The position numbers and the translations under genes are program-made. The notes beneath the pieces were generated by a model that worked only from the letters and a program-made list of their open reading frames with translations, was not told the origin of the DNA and made no database searches. Positions 42,529 through 50,717 of a stretch of 64,000 nt of DNA are shown in pieces (position 1 is the first letter of the stretch; each line of letters begins with the position of its first letter). The stretch lies in the NCBI RefSeq assembly GCF_002243515.1, contig NZ_CP022657.1, positions 4,155,001-4,219,000 of the forward strand, read 5' to 3'. The DNA comes from Tumebacillus algifaecis. GTDB taxonomy: Bacteria > Bacillota > Bacilli > Tumebacillales > Tumebacillaceae.

Positions 42529-42571
42529 CCCAACTAGCCAAAGCTTCGCAGGGAAGCTTTGGCTAGTTGGG
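42529..42571. other. Perfect 19-bp hairpin across the radical SAM stop codon
   Basis: The arms 42529-42547 and 42553-42571 are perfectly complementary (core CTAGCCAAAGCTTC) around a 5-nt loop. The TAG stop of the radical SAM gene lies in the stem. There is no good T tract on either strand, so this may be a weak terminator, an mRNA-stabilising stem or an inserted palindrome. Confidence 0.7.
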
Positions 42572-43384
42572 AAGAAATCCTAGTTGGGAGCGAAAGAGTT
42601 GCTCGGGTGGAAATTCCTGTTGCAGTTGTTGCCAGACGCGCAGGTAGGCAGTTCGGTCGTACCAGTCATTGAGATCCGCTTCCCGGTAGAGGTCTTGGAT
42701 ACCCAACCGCTCGGTGCGCCTGCCCCCGCTACCATCTCCCATGAAGTAGTCGTCGAGGCAGACGCGGGTGACGATGCCCGCCAGCGTGCGGGCGAAGTTG
42801 TCACTGCACGGCAAGACGGGCGCGATCGCCGCTTGGACGGGGAGCCCAGCATCGGCGATCGTTTGCAACGCTTGGAGCCTTGCTCGAATCGGCGGGGCTT
42901 TCGGTGCGAACAGCCTGCGGATCTCGTCGCGGTCCGTTTCGACGGTGATCGAGATGCGAATGCGGTCTTTCAATTGTGCAAAGAGGTCGAGGTCGCGAGT
43001 GACGAGCGGACTGCGCGTTTGGACAAACAGGAAGTCGGGCGGCTCCTCCACCATCGTTTCGAGCAAACCGCGAGTGACTTTTTCCTGCGCTTCGAGCGGT
43101 TGGTACGGGTCGGTGCTGGAGGACATAAAGATGGTGACCGGACCTTTTTTCTTGGCGCTTTGCAGTTCCTTTTTTAGCTTGGTGGCCGCTTCCGTCTTCA
43201 CGTCGATCCAAGTGCCCCACTCTTCGCCCCGAAACAACGCCACTGGCATCTGGCGCACATAGCAGTAGGAACAGGCATATGAACAGCCTGTGTACGGGTT
43301 GAGCGTGTGGCTGTACCCGCTGAGAAATCCGCTGGCCGGATTGAGCAGTCGGGACGGCTTTTTGTGGGTGATCGTCAGTTTCAT
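42563..43384 (-). CDS. Radical SAM protein, spore photoproduct lyase-like
   Basis: This 273-residue radical SAM protein has the cluster motif NPYTGCSYACSYCYVRQM (CX3CX2C) near residue 28, the SAM-contact strand IFMSSSTDPYQPLE near 80, and VQTRSPLVTRDLDLF near 115. This matches the short SPL-family proteins (Rv2578c/PA0069 type) rather than true SplB, which is longer and has a fourth catalytic Cys. The reaction is unknown. The start at 43384 (MKLTITHKKP) follows GGGGAGGTG; the longer frame to 43498 runs into the broken M81 gene upstream and is not the start. Confidence 0.88.
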   Translation of the reverse strand: MKLTITHKKPSRLLNPASGFLSGYSHTLNPYTGCSYACSYCYVRQMPVALFRGEEWGTWIDVKTEAATKLKKELQSAKKKGPVTIFMSSSTDPYQPLEAQEKVTRGLLETMVEEPPDFLFVQTRSPLVTRDLDLFAQLKDRIRISITVETDRDEIRRLFAPKAPPIRARLQALQTIADAGLPVQAAIAPVLPCSDNFARTLAGIVTRVCLDDYFMGDGSGGRRTERLGIQDLYREADLNDWYDRTAYLRVWQQLQQEFPPEQLFRSQLGFLPN

Positions 43385-43397
43385 CTCGCACCTCCCC

Positions 43398-43661
43398 TCA
43401 TGTGATGTCAAGCGGCCAGATCGGGCGGGCAACCTTGTGGTACAAAAAGCGGTGCGCAGCCAAGGTGGGGATGACGTCCCAGCCCGCTTGTTCCGCATAG
43501 TCGAGAAAAGCGCCGACGGGCGTATGGCTTCCCTTCTAGACGGTCAGGATGTCATCGCCTGAGCTCAAGCCCCATTTTTCCCAGGCAACACGCGGAGTGG
43601 GTACCGGGGAAAAGCTGTTCGATTCATGGCTGATCATGCCGATCGCGACTCGTTTTTTCAT
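43398..43661 (-). pseudogene. Broken M81-family (MlrC) metallopeptidase gene
   Basis: A start after GGAGGTACTT encodes MKKRVAIGMISHESNSFSPV, the N terminus of MlrC-type peptidases with its His-Glu-Ser-Asn metal motif. An in-frame TAG follows codon 41 (SSGDDILTV). The same frame then goes on with KGSHTPVGAFLDYAEQAGWD and VIPTLAAHRFLYHKVA, which fits the family's TPIGGF and VPTLWA region, before ending at 43398. The family is about 490 residues, so over 80% is deleted and there is a premature stop. The SPL-like gene begins 13 bases later, so the deletion may have placed it behind this promoter. Confidence 0.8.
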
Positions 43662-44018
43662 AAGTACCTCCGATCCATGCAGTTGTATAAATTTTATCAC
43701 AAAAAAGAAAAGCCGCTGTGGGCTTCCCTTTTTGCTGTGTTCGTTTGGCTTACCCGCGCGCCATGTACGTGAAGTGCTGGTCACTACACGACTTGCCAAA
43801 TGAAACGGATTAGCAAAGCGGTAGTGTTCTGATCCCCCACATTAGCTGAGGCATTTCCGCAGTTCCAACGGAATCTCATCGACGTGTACTCTATTCTTGA
43901 GCGATCTAACACATCAGTTCAAGGCCAACTCAAATGTGGAACAAGCACAAATGGATGCGTAAATTTTCCAAGGGATATGATATGTTAGGAATGGAACAAA
44001 GAAGGGGGATGTCAGCAA

Positions 44019-45209
44019 ATGAATCGATCTGGAAAAGTGATTCAAACGACCGAAAAGTATGGAGCGAAAAATTATCATCCGCTGCCGATTGTGATCTCGC
44101 AGGCAGAGGGTGTCTGGGTAGAAGACGCAGAAGGCAATCGATACATGGATATGTTGAGCGCCTATTCCGCACTCAACCAAGGACATCGTCATCCGAAGAT
44201 CATTCAGGCGTTAAAAGACCAAGCGGACCGCGTCACGCTGACCTCACGGGCGTTTTACAACGACCAGTTGGGAGATTTTTACGAACAGATGTCAAAGGTG
44301 ACGGGCAAAGAGATGATCTTGCCGATGAACACTGGGGCTGAAGCGGTTGAAACCGCTTTAAAAGCGGCGCGCAGATGGGGCTATTCGGTGAAACAGGTGC
44401 CGGAGAATCAGGCGGAGATCATCGTTTGTGAAGGTAACTTTCACGGAAGGACGATCACGATCACTTCGTTTTCTTCAGCTGAAGAGTACAAGCAAGGGTT
44501 TGGACCGTTCACCCCAGGGTTTCGAATGATCCCATACGGCGACATTGAGGCGCTTCGGGCAGCGATCAACCCAAACACTGTCGCTTTTCTCGTCGAACCG
44601 ATCCAAGGCGAAGCTGGCATCATCATACCGCAAGATGGGTTCCTGAAAGCGGCGGAGGAGTTGTGCAAAGAACATCGCGTGCTGCTGTTGGCCGATGAAA
44701 TCCAAACCGGCTTTGGCCGCACCGGCAAGATGTTCGCCTCCGATTGGGAAGATGTGAAACCGGACATGTACATCATGGGCAAAGCGCTAGGCGGCGGGGT
44801 GTTCCCTGTATCTGCCGTAGCGGCAGACAGCGAAGTGCTCAGCGTCTTTGAACCGGGCTCTCACGGCTCCACGTTTGGAGGCAATCCTCTGGCGGCAGCA
44901 GTCGCGCTCGCATCCGTACAAGTGGTGGAAGAAGAGCAGCTTCCACAGCGTTCGCTGGAGCTCGGCGCCTATTTTCTAGAGCGGTTGCGCGCCATTCAAC
45001 ATGAGACGATCCAAGAGATCCGCGGACGCGGACTGTTCATCGGGATTGAGCTGAACACAGCGGCGCGCCCCTTCTGCGAGAAACTGAAAGAACTGGGGCT
45101 GCTGTGCAAGGAAACGCATGAAACAACCATCCGTTTCGCACCGCCGCTCGTGATCACACGGGAAGAGTTGGACTGGGCGCTGGAGCGCATTGAGCAAGTG
45201 TTTGCATAA
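44019..45209 (+). CDS. rocD: Ornithine aminotransferase
   Basis: This 396-residue class III PLP aminotransferase moves the delta-amino group of ornithine to 2-oxoglutarate, giving glutamate semialdehyde for arginine catabolism or proline supply. It shows [20 protein letters not shown] near 47, [20 protein letters not shown] near 100, [15 protein letters not shown] near 140, the PLP-contact [13 protein letters not shown] near 228, and the Schiff-base lysine in [16 protein letters not shown] near 255. Length and sequence fit Bacillus RocD. The ATG follows AAGGGGGATG. It stands alone; the 357 bp before it (43662-44018) hold no gene I can support. Confidence 0.95.
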   Translation: MNRSGKVIQTTEKYGAKNYHPLPIVISQAEGVWVEDAEGNRYMDMLSAYSALNQGHRHPKIIQALKDQADRVTLTSRAFYNDQLGDFYEQMSKVTGKEMILPMNTGAEAVETALKAARRWGYSVKQVPENQAEIIVCEGNFHGRTITITSFSSAEEYKQGFGPFTPGFRMIPYGDIEALRAAINPNTVAFLVEPIQGEAGIIIPQDGFLKAAEELCKEHRVLLLADEIQTGFGRTGKMFASDWEDVKPDMYIMGKALGGGVFPVSAVAADSEVLSVFEPGSHGSTFGGNPLAAAVALASVQVVEEEQLPQRSLELGAYFLERLRAIQHETIQEIRGRGLFIGIELNTAARPFCEKLKELGLLCKETHETTIRFAPPLVITREELDWALERIEQVFA

Positions 45210-45224
45210 GCAAAGTAGTGCTGG

Positions 45225-45256
45225 ATGCCGGATCGGTAGATGATCCGGCATTTTTG
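45225..45256 (+). terminator. Terminator of rocD
   Basis: A perfect 10-bp stem ATGCCGGATC/GATCCGGCAT with a 7-nt loop is followed by TTTTG. Confidence 0.93.
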
Positions 45257-45305
45257 CGCTTTCCAGTCAAAAAACTCCGATGTTGAGAGCACTGCAAAAC
45301 ACAGC

Positions 45306-45759
45306 ATAAAACCTGGAAACTAAACAGGTAGAGGTACGATCACTCGATGTAAATTGTTACAGCCGATTCTAAATGACCAAAGGTTGACGGATGTATTGAC
45401 CACCATACATACCCTAGAACAGAAAAAGGACGCCTCTGAAAGATGTGCCACTGCGCCAACAGTTGCACCAGAGCCGTCCCCCAAAAAACCATATGGTTAT
45501 AGTATCTCATTATCAATTTGAAGAAAAGCTTGGTGTTTTTCATACGGAGTGCAGAGAAGCATATTTACCCAATATGTAAGATGACTTATACACAAGCGGG
45601 AGTCGGAGGCGCGTAGGACGAAAGCCAATCGACGATCGGATCACCTACGTCATTCGTCGTTTTCGTTTCAAAGGTTGCGAGCGGATTCATCATGAATTAC
45701 CGGATTTGCTCGCCCTGCCGGATCGGGTTCTCGATGCTTTCATGGAGCGAAAGTCATGA
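45306..45759 (+). pseudogene. Decayed transposase-associated zinc-ribbon (DUF6431-like) remnant
   Basis: Between 45580 and 45759 the plus strand keeps an open frame without a start codon: GSRRRVGRKPIDDRITYVIR, then RFRFKGCERIHHELPDLL and ALPDRVLDAFMERKS, then a stop. The IRRxRCxxCxRIHHELPD pattern is what I know from DUF6431 proteins encoded by insertion elements. One zinc cysteine is lost (RFKGC) and the VPYKRY continuation is missing. About 45312-45524 also has an open plus-strand frame (LNDQRLTDVLTTIHTLEQKK) that may be the end of a partner gene. I read the whole stretch as the ruin of a mobile element; the DUF6431 match is from memory. Confidence 0.5.
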
Positions 45760-45792
45760 AATGGTAACAAAATTAGCCCAGTCGAGTCATAT

Positions 45793-45819
45793 GGAGCGCT
45801 CTCGCTCCTCGTCTATAAT
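45793..45819 (+). promoter_or_regulatory. nosD promoter with overlapping palindrome
   Basis: A perfect -10 TATAAT (45814-45819) lies 26 bp before the nosD ATG. Between the expected -35 and the -10 is the perfect palindrome GGAGCG-CTCT-CGCTCC (45793-45808), well placed for a repressor. No consensus -35 is evident (ATGGAG at 17 bp). Confidence 0.5.
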
Positions 45820-45844
45820 CAACCTTGTAACAGGAGGTGACCAC

Positions 45845-47170
45845 ATGAAGAGATCGGAACGGGTTCTCTGTGTCTTGCCATTTCTGGTCTGTGCCTTTCT
45901 TTTTTCTGGAACTGCTCACGGGCAAAGTTCGGAGCGCCCGACCAACGTACAGGCTTTGATTGACAGTGCCAAGCCAGGCTCGACCGTTCAGCTTCCCCCA
46001 GGGTTGTATGAGGGACCTGTCGTCATCAGCAAGCCGTTGCAACTGCGCGGGAACGAGGCGCAACTGGTCAGGGCGTCTGACGCGCCGACAGATCAACCGT
46101 TGTTGCAGGTGAAGGCGAGCGGAGTTGTCGTGTCTGGGCTCATTTTGCAAGATGACCAAACGCCGCTCGTCTTGGAGGGTGATGCGAACGAAGTGACTAA
46201 CACCTCGATCACGAGCAGGCAGACGGCGATCAAACTGATCAACGCCGATCACAACCTGTTGCAAAATTTGCAGATCAGGGGAACGGAACCGGAGCTAAAC
46301 GACAGAGGGCATGGTATCGAACTGCGGCAGGCGAATGACAACCGCATCGAGAACTCACAGTTCCAGTTCGTCCAAGATGGAATCTATCTTGAGCACAGCG
46401 CCCGCAACCAGATCAGCCACAACCACATCACCGACTCCCGCTACGGGGTGCATCTGATGTTCACCGAGCGGTCACGAATCTCCGACAATCTATTGGAAAG
46501 AAACGTAACCGGTGCGATGGTGATGGAGGATGTCGGCAGCCACATTCTAAACAATAGGATTTTCAAACAGTCTGGGCACGTGCACTCGCAAGGTGTGCTG
46601 TTGTACAACGTGACGCATGCGAGCATTGCCAACAATCTGATCGCCGACAATCGCATCGGACTCTACGTAGACAGTTCCACTGCCAACTCGATCCTCGACA
46701 ACGATATCTCCAACAATTTCTTGGGTGTGCTGATGACGGGGGCAACCGACAATGAACTGCGCGGCAACGTATGGAGCGGCAATGTCGTACAAGCGCAAGC
46801 GGTTGATAGCAGCAACAACCGCTTGTGGGCAAATTTCTGGGATACCCACCGTGGTTTGGATTTGAACGGCGACAATCTTTCGGAATTGCCGTATCTCGCC
46901 TCCCCCTTTTTCCTCGCCCTGACCGATGCGGTGCCTGCCTATCAGCTTTTCTTTCAGGCGCCTGGTTTTGCCGTGCTAGAAGAAATGTTCACCAGCAAGA
47001 CCGATCATTGGCTGCAAGACACAGCTCCACTGCTGGCTGCACCCGATCATCCAGCAAACGAAGCACAGGCCGAGCCGCTCCCCAAGCGAGTGCTCTTCGT
47101 GTCTCTGCTCATGCTGGCGGCAGGAATACTGCCCTTTTGGAAAAATAGAATCTGGAGGTCTTCAATATGA
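45845..47170 (+). CDS. nosD: NosD-like copper accessory protein
   Basis: This 441-residue exported protein has a signal peptide (about 1-28, ending HGQS). A right-handed parallel beta-helix follows (about 40-340) made of Asn-rich turns such as NRIENSQF, NQISHNHI, SRISDNLL and NSILDNDI, and a C-terminal anchor (VLFVSLLMLAAGILPFW, about 415-433). NosD with NosY and NosF matures the copper-sulfur centre of nitrous oxide reductase. The start follows AGGAGGTGACC; the longer frame from 45692 is not needed. It is first in nosD-L-Y-F, with its ORF overlapping nosL by four bases. Confidence 0.9.
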   Translation: MKRSERVLCVLPFLVCAFLFSGTAHGQSSERPTNVQALIDSAKPGSTVQLPPGLYEGPVVISKPLQLRGNEAQLVRASDAPTDQPLLQVKASGVVVSGLILQDDQTPLVLEGDANEVTNTSITSRQTAIKLINADHNLLQNLQIRGTEPELNDRGHGIELRQANDNRIENSQFQFVQDGIYLEHSARNQISHNHITDSRYGVHLMFTERSRISDNLLERNVTGAMVMEDVGSHILNNRIFKQSGHVHSQGVLLYNVTHASIANNLIADNRIGLYVDSSTANSILDNDISNNFLGVLMTGATDNELRGNVWSGNVVQAQAVDSSNNRLWANFWDTHRGLDLNGDNLSELPYLASPFFLALTDAVPAYQLFFQAPGFAVLEEMFTSKTDHWLQDTAPLLAAPDHPANEAQAEPLPKRVLFVSLLMLAAGILPFWKNRIWRSSI

Positions 47171-47691
47171 AAAAACAAAACTTACTCTTCACCGCGCTTG
47201 CCGCACTGCTGATCAGCACGACGCTGAGCGGTTGTGGTACAAAAGAGGTGCAACCGGTAGCCGTTGACGAAAAAGTGGACAAATGCGCTATTTGTAACAT
47301 GCTGGTAAAAGACGACAAATTTGCGGTCGAACTGGTACAAGAGAATGGGAAAGCGATGAAATTTGATGATATCGGTTGTTTGTTCGCCTGGGCAGCCAAA
47401 AATGGCACCGATCAGGTTCAACAACAGTTCGTCCGCGATTACAACACCGATGAGTGGGTCAAGATCGAAAAGGCTGCGTATGTGTTTCACAAGGACATCA
47501 TGACACCGATGGCCTACAATGTAATCTCCTTCAAAGAAAAAGCGGATGCAGAAGCCTTTTTGAAACAGCATGGTCAAGGGAGCTTGCTGACCTACGACGA
47601 TCTGACCAAGCATTCGTGGGAGATGAACAAAGAGATGATGAAAGAAAAGATGGAGCATAACCATTCCGGCTCGGGCATGTCTGGCATGTAA
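47167..47691 (+). CDS. nosL: NosL copper chaperone lipoprotein
   Basis: This 174-residue lipoprotein has lipobox STTLSGC (Cys near 23), then the NosL copper motif DKCAICNMLVKDDKFAVEL near 39-57, in which the Cys-x-x-Cys-x-Met residues bind Cu(I), and FDDIGCLFAWA near 75. A Met/His-rich tail (KMEHNHSGSGMSGM) may also bind copper. NosL hands copper to the NosDFY complex and so to NosZ. It overlaps nosD by ATGA and is followed two bases later by the permease gene. Confidence 0.94.
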   Translation: MKKQNLLFTALAALLISTTLSGCGTKEVQPVAVDEKVDKCAICNMLVKDDKFAVELVQENGKAMKFDDIGCLFAWAAKNGTDQVQQQFVRDYNTDEWVKIEKAAYVFHKDIMTPMAYNVISFKEKADAEAFLKQHGQGSLLTYDDLTKHSWEMNKEMMKEKMEHNHSGSGMSGM

Positions 47692-47693
47692 AG

Positions 47694-48518
47694 ATGAACA
47701 TCTGGATACTGGCCAAACGGGAGATGAAACTCGGGTTTCGCAATCCGTGGTCCTACTCATTTCTGGTCTTGTTCTTCCTGTTTAGTCTCGCCCTTTTGCT
47801 CATCCTGTCGGACGGCGGGCTCCACCTGCAAGGCTATACCCATTCAACTGGGATGATGATCAACTTTATCCTGTATCTGCTACCGCTGATGACGTTGTTG
47901 CTCGGCTCCTTTTCACTGACCTCCGAAAAAGAGGATGGGACATGGCGTTTGCTTTCCACCTATCCGCTCTCCTCTTTTTCCTTTTTGCTCGGAAAATTTA
48001 TCGGTCTGTGCGCCGTCTTGCTGGCGATTCTCTGCGCTGGATTTGGTCTGTTCGGGATCATGGGCGCGTTGCTGAACCTTACAGTCAGTCTACAGCAGTT
48101 TCAGATTTTTATTTTCTTTTCCATCGCGGTGATGCTGATGTATCTGGGGCTTGCGATGCTGATCGGAACGCTGGCGAAAAACAGGTGGCAGGCGCTCACC
48201 GTATGCGTTGGCATTTGGTTTCTCACCGTGCTCGCCTGGCCGACGCTGTTGATCGGGATGCTCCAACTGCTGCCATATCCGGCCATCCAGCCAGTGCTCG
48301 GCCTGCTTACGCTCCTGAATCCAGCCGAGCTGGTGCGCATCGTGACGGTGATCAAAATCGGCGGCGGCTCTGTGTTCGGACCCGAATATTACCGCTTTGT
48401 CGAATGGGCGCAAGGAAGCTATGGCACGATCATCGCTACTCTGTACGGTTGTTTGTGGCTCATCGGGTTGACAGGTTTGGCCAGTAGGTTGTGGGAGAGA
48501 GGGCGCCATCATGACTGA
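47694..48518 (+). CDS. nosY: NosY-like ABC permease
   Basis: This 274-residue ABC-2-type membrane protein has six predicted helices: an N-terminal cytoplasmic helix (ILAKREMKLGFRNPWSYSF), the TSEKEDGTWRLLSTYPLSSF loop typical of ABC-2 permeases, and a final helix near 245-265. With NosF it forms the ABC transporter whose ATP use drives NosD during copper-site assembly. The exact cargo is debated in the literature. Spacing to nosL and the eight-base overlap with nosF show one operon. Confidence 0.9.
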   Translation: MNIWILAKREMKLGFRNPWSYSFLVLFFLFSLALLLILSDGGLHLQGYTHSTGMMINFILYLLPLMTLLLGSFSLTSEKEDGTWRLLSTYPLSSFSFLLGKFIGLCAVLLAILCAGFGLFGIMGALLNLTVSLQQFQIFIFFSIAVMLMYLGLAMLIGTLAKNRWQALTVCVGIWFLTVLAWPTLLIGMLQLLPYPAIQPVLGLLTLLNPAELVRIVTVIKIGGGSVFGPEYYRFVEWAQGSYGTIIATLYGCLWLIGLTGLASRLWERGRHHD

Positions 48519-49251
48519 GCATTATTTCGAAGTGGAAAATGTTAGCAAAACGATCAAAGGGAAGACGTTGCTCCACCCGCTGTCCTTTGCGCTGAGTGAG
48601 GGAAAGGTGCTCGCGCTCTGCGGGGGAAACGGGGCGGGGAAAAGCACGTTGCTCAAGATGATCGCGGGGATCAGTCGGCCCACGACCGGCACGATTCGGC
48701 TTATGAATATCGAGCCAGAGCGCGATCGGACTGCCTATGCGGAACGGCTCGGGTTTATGCCGGATGATTTTCAGTTTTCGGTCGGTTTGAGCGCTTGGGA
48801 TACGTTGCAGTTTTACGCCGGATTGCGTGGAGTAGGCAAGCGGCGGGTTGCCGAAGTGTTGGAACGAGTGGGGCTTACCGCGGCGCGCAACCAATCGGTC
48901 ACCTCCTTCTCCAAAGGAATGCGCCAACGCCTGCTGTTTGCCCAATCTCTGCTCGCAGAGCCCGCTTTGCTGGTTTTAGACGAGCCGACCAATGGGTTGG
49001 ACCCCTTCTGGATGGAATCGTTCATCCATCTCCTCCAGGAAATCAAACAGGCGAAACAAACGGTCATCTTCTCCACGCACCAACTGGATGTGGCCACAGC
49101 TGCTGCCGATGAAGTGCTGTTCTTAAACGGCGGGAAAGCGATCAGTCAGGGCAGCGTTGCAAGCTACCTCCAACAATATCCGGTGCACGGGTTGACCGAT
49201 GCATTTGCAGATTCTTTGCGCGGACAATACCACAAAGACCCCCTTCATTAG
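48511..49251 (+). CDS. nosF: NosF-like ABC ATPase
   Basis: This 246-residue nucleotide-binding subunit has Walker A GGNGAGKST near 38-46, a Q loop near 83, the signature region as TSFSKGMRQRLLFAQ near 135 (FSKGM in place of LSGGQ, common in this subgroup), Walker B LLVLDEPTNGLDP and the switch His in VIFSTHQLD. It energises NosY. No gene follows before the converging purD. The operon ends without an obvious strong terminator of its own except the hairpin repeat at 49274-49311. Confidence 0.92.
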   Translation: MTEHYFEVENVSKTIKGKTLLHPLSFALSEGKVLALCGGNGAGKSTLLKMIAGISRPTTGTIRLMNIEPERDRTAYAERLGFMPDDFQFSVGLSAWDTLQFYAGLRGVGKRRVAEVLERVGLTAARNQSVTSFSKGMRQRLLFAQSLLAEPALLVLDEPTNGLDPFWMESFIHLLQEIKQAKQTVIFSTHQLDVATAAADEVLFLNGGKAISQGSVASYLQQYPVHGLTDAFADSLRGQYHKDPLH

Positions 49252-49261
49252 GAAAGGCTTC

Positions 49262-49311
49262 AAGATTGCAAACAAATGCCCTTCGTTGCTCGGCGCCAGA
49301 AGGACATTTTC
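49262..49311. repeat. Second copy of the ATGCCCTTC hairpin element
   Basis: GATTGCAAACAAATGCCCTT (from 49264) matches the sequence leading into the hairpin at 39826 (ATTGCAGACAAATGCCCTTC) almost base for base, and CCAGAAGGACATTT closes a looser stem here. Two intergenic, gene-end positions suggest a dispersed terminator-like or small repeat element. Confidence 0.5.
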
Positions 49312-49380
49312 CAATTGTTTGACCGTATGTAGAATCACAGTGGGCCTTTCACCCGCTTTTAGCTGATTTCCAAAGAACTC

Positions 49381-49423
49381 GATCAAAAAGAGCCCCGCTC
49401 CGCAGCAGGGCTCTTCGTTGATC
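49381..49423 (-). terminator. Terminator of the pur operon
   Basis: Stem AAGAGCCC/GGGCTCTT (49388-49395, 49408-49415) is followed on the minus strand by TTTTTGATC, nested within GATCAA/TTGATC arms. It lies two bases beyond purD. Confidence 0.92.
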
Positions 49424-49425
49424 AA

Positions 49426-50691
49426 TTAGCGAAACGCTTTTTCCGCGATGTCTTTGCGGTAATGCACATCGGCGAAGTGCACCTGCTCCACCGTGCGATA
49501 GGCCGCTTCTTGGGCGGTTTTCAAATCTGCACCGAAGCCAGTCACACCCAGCACTCGACCGCCGTTGGTGGTGATGCCCGCTTCTGATTGCTTGGTGCCC
49601 GCATGGAAGATGACCGCCTCGTCGCTCGCTTGGTCGAGCCCGGTGATCAGATCGCCTTTGCGATAGTCGGCCGGATAGCCGCCTGCCGCCATGATCACGC
49701 AAACGGCAGCGCGATCGCTCCACGTCACTGCCAACTCTTCCAACGTGCCGTCGATCGTAGCGTTGAAGATGTCCAACAGGTCGGTTTCCAAACGCGGAAG
49801 CACCACTTGGGTCTCGGGATCGCCAAAACGAGCGTTAAATTCGATGACTTTCGGGCCATCGGCGGTGAGCATCAGGCCCACGTACAACGTGCCTTTGTAT
49901 TGGCTACCGTTATTGGCGAGGAAGTAGATCACCGGACGGATGATCTTCTCTTCCACCGCTGCCAACAGCGCTTCGTCCACCACCGGAACTGGCGAATAGG
50001 TGCCCATCCCACCCGTATTCGGGCCTTGGTCTCCATCGTAGGCCGGCTTGTGATCTTGAGCTGGTGCCATCAGCTTGACGGTGTCGCCGGAGATGAAGGC
50101 CATCACCGTCGCTTCTTGGCCGCTCAGGAACTCTTCGACCACAACTTGTTTGCCCGAGTCACCAAACGCTTTGTCTTTCATCATCAGGTCGATCGCCGCA
50201 TCCGCTTCGGCGATCGTGTGGGCGACGACTACGCCTTTTCCTGCGGCTAGACCGTCCGCTTTGATCACGATCGGAGCTCCTTGCGCACGGACGTATTCTT
50301 TGGCCGCTTCCAATTCGCCAAAATAGGCCGAAGCAGCAGTCGGCACATTGGCAATCGCCATCACTTCTTTGGCGAACGCTTTCGAACCTTCGATCAGCGC
50401 GGCTCCTTTGCGCGGGCCGTAGATGCGCAAGCCCCGTTTTTCAAATTCATCAACGATGCCGAGCAACAGCGCCGCTTCTGGACCGACGACGGTCAGTTCG
50501 ATGCCTTCCGCCTCGGCAAAGTCGGCGAGTGCCTGCACATCTTCTGCGGAGATGTTCACACAGGTTGCCAGCTGCGCGATGCCAGGGTTTCCCGGCGCGC
50601 AGTACAACTTGGGCTGCTGTGGTGACTGCGCCAGTTTCCAGATGATCGCATGCTCGCGGCCACCGCCGCCTACCACTAGGACTTTCATCAA
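49426..50691 (-). CDS. purD: Phosphoribosylamine-glycine ligase
   Basis: This 421-residue ATP-grasp enzyme makes glycinamide ribonucleotide, step two of de novo purine synthesis. It opens with KVLVVGGGGREHAIIWKLAQ, has the ATP-binding stretch IVIKADGLAAGKGVVVAHT near 148 and the signature region FNARFGDPETQVVLPRLETD near 288. Length is normal for GARS. It is the last gene of the operon, 26 bp after purH, as in Bacillus. The start codon has a good AGGGAGG site. Confidence 0.97.
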   Translation of the reverse strand: MMKVLVVGGGGREHAIIWKLAQSPQQPKLYCAPGNPGIAQLATCVNISAEDVQALADFAEAEGIELTVVGPEAALLLGIVDEFEKRGLRIYGPRKGAALIEGSKAFAKEVMAIANVPTAASAYFGELEAAKEYVRAQGAPIVIKADGLAAGKGVVVAHTIAEADAAIDLMMKDKAFGDSGKQVVVEEFLSGQEATVMAFISGDTVKLMAPAQDHKPAYDGDQGPNTGGMGTYSPVPVVDEALLAAVEEKIIRPVIYFLANNGSQYKGTLYVGLMLTADGPKVIEFNARFGDPETQVVLPRLETDLLDIFNATIDGTLEELAVTWSDRAAVCVIMAAGGYPADYRKGDLITGLDQASDEAVIFHAGTKQSEAGITTNGGRVLGVTGFGADLKTAQEAAYRTVEQVHFADVHYRKDIAEKAFR

Positions 50692-50717
50692 CTCAGCCTC
50701 CCTTTCTCTCGTTTGGT

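Noticed and set aside
42411-42530. yybP-ykoY manganese riboswitch before the terC-like gene
   Set aside because: Such riboswitches often precede terC, but the conserved internal-loop sequences could not be matched here; only the GGAGGTGT ribosome site is clear.
43662-44018. Short open frames in the gap between the M81 remnant and rocD
   Set aside because: A C-terminal-looking fragment (VDEIPLELRKCLS) and a 30-codon frame are visible on the minus strand, but neither has a start, a ribosome site or a recognisable family.
45340-45543. 67-codon minus-strand ORF (MKNTKLFFKL...)
   Set aside because: No ribosome site before the ATG, odd composition, and it lies opposite what looks like a decayed plus-strand element; not supported as a gene.
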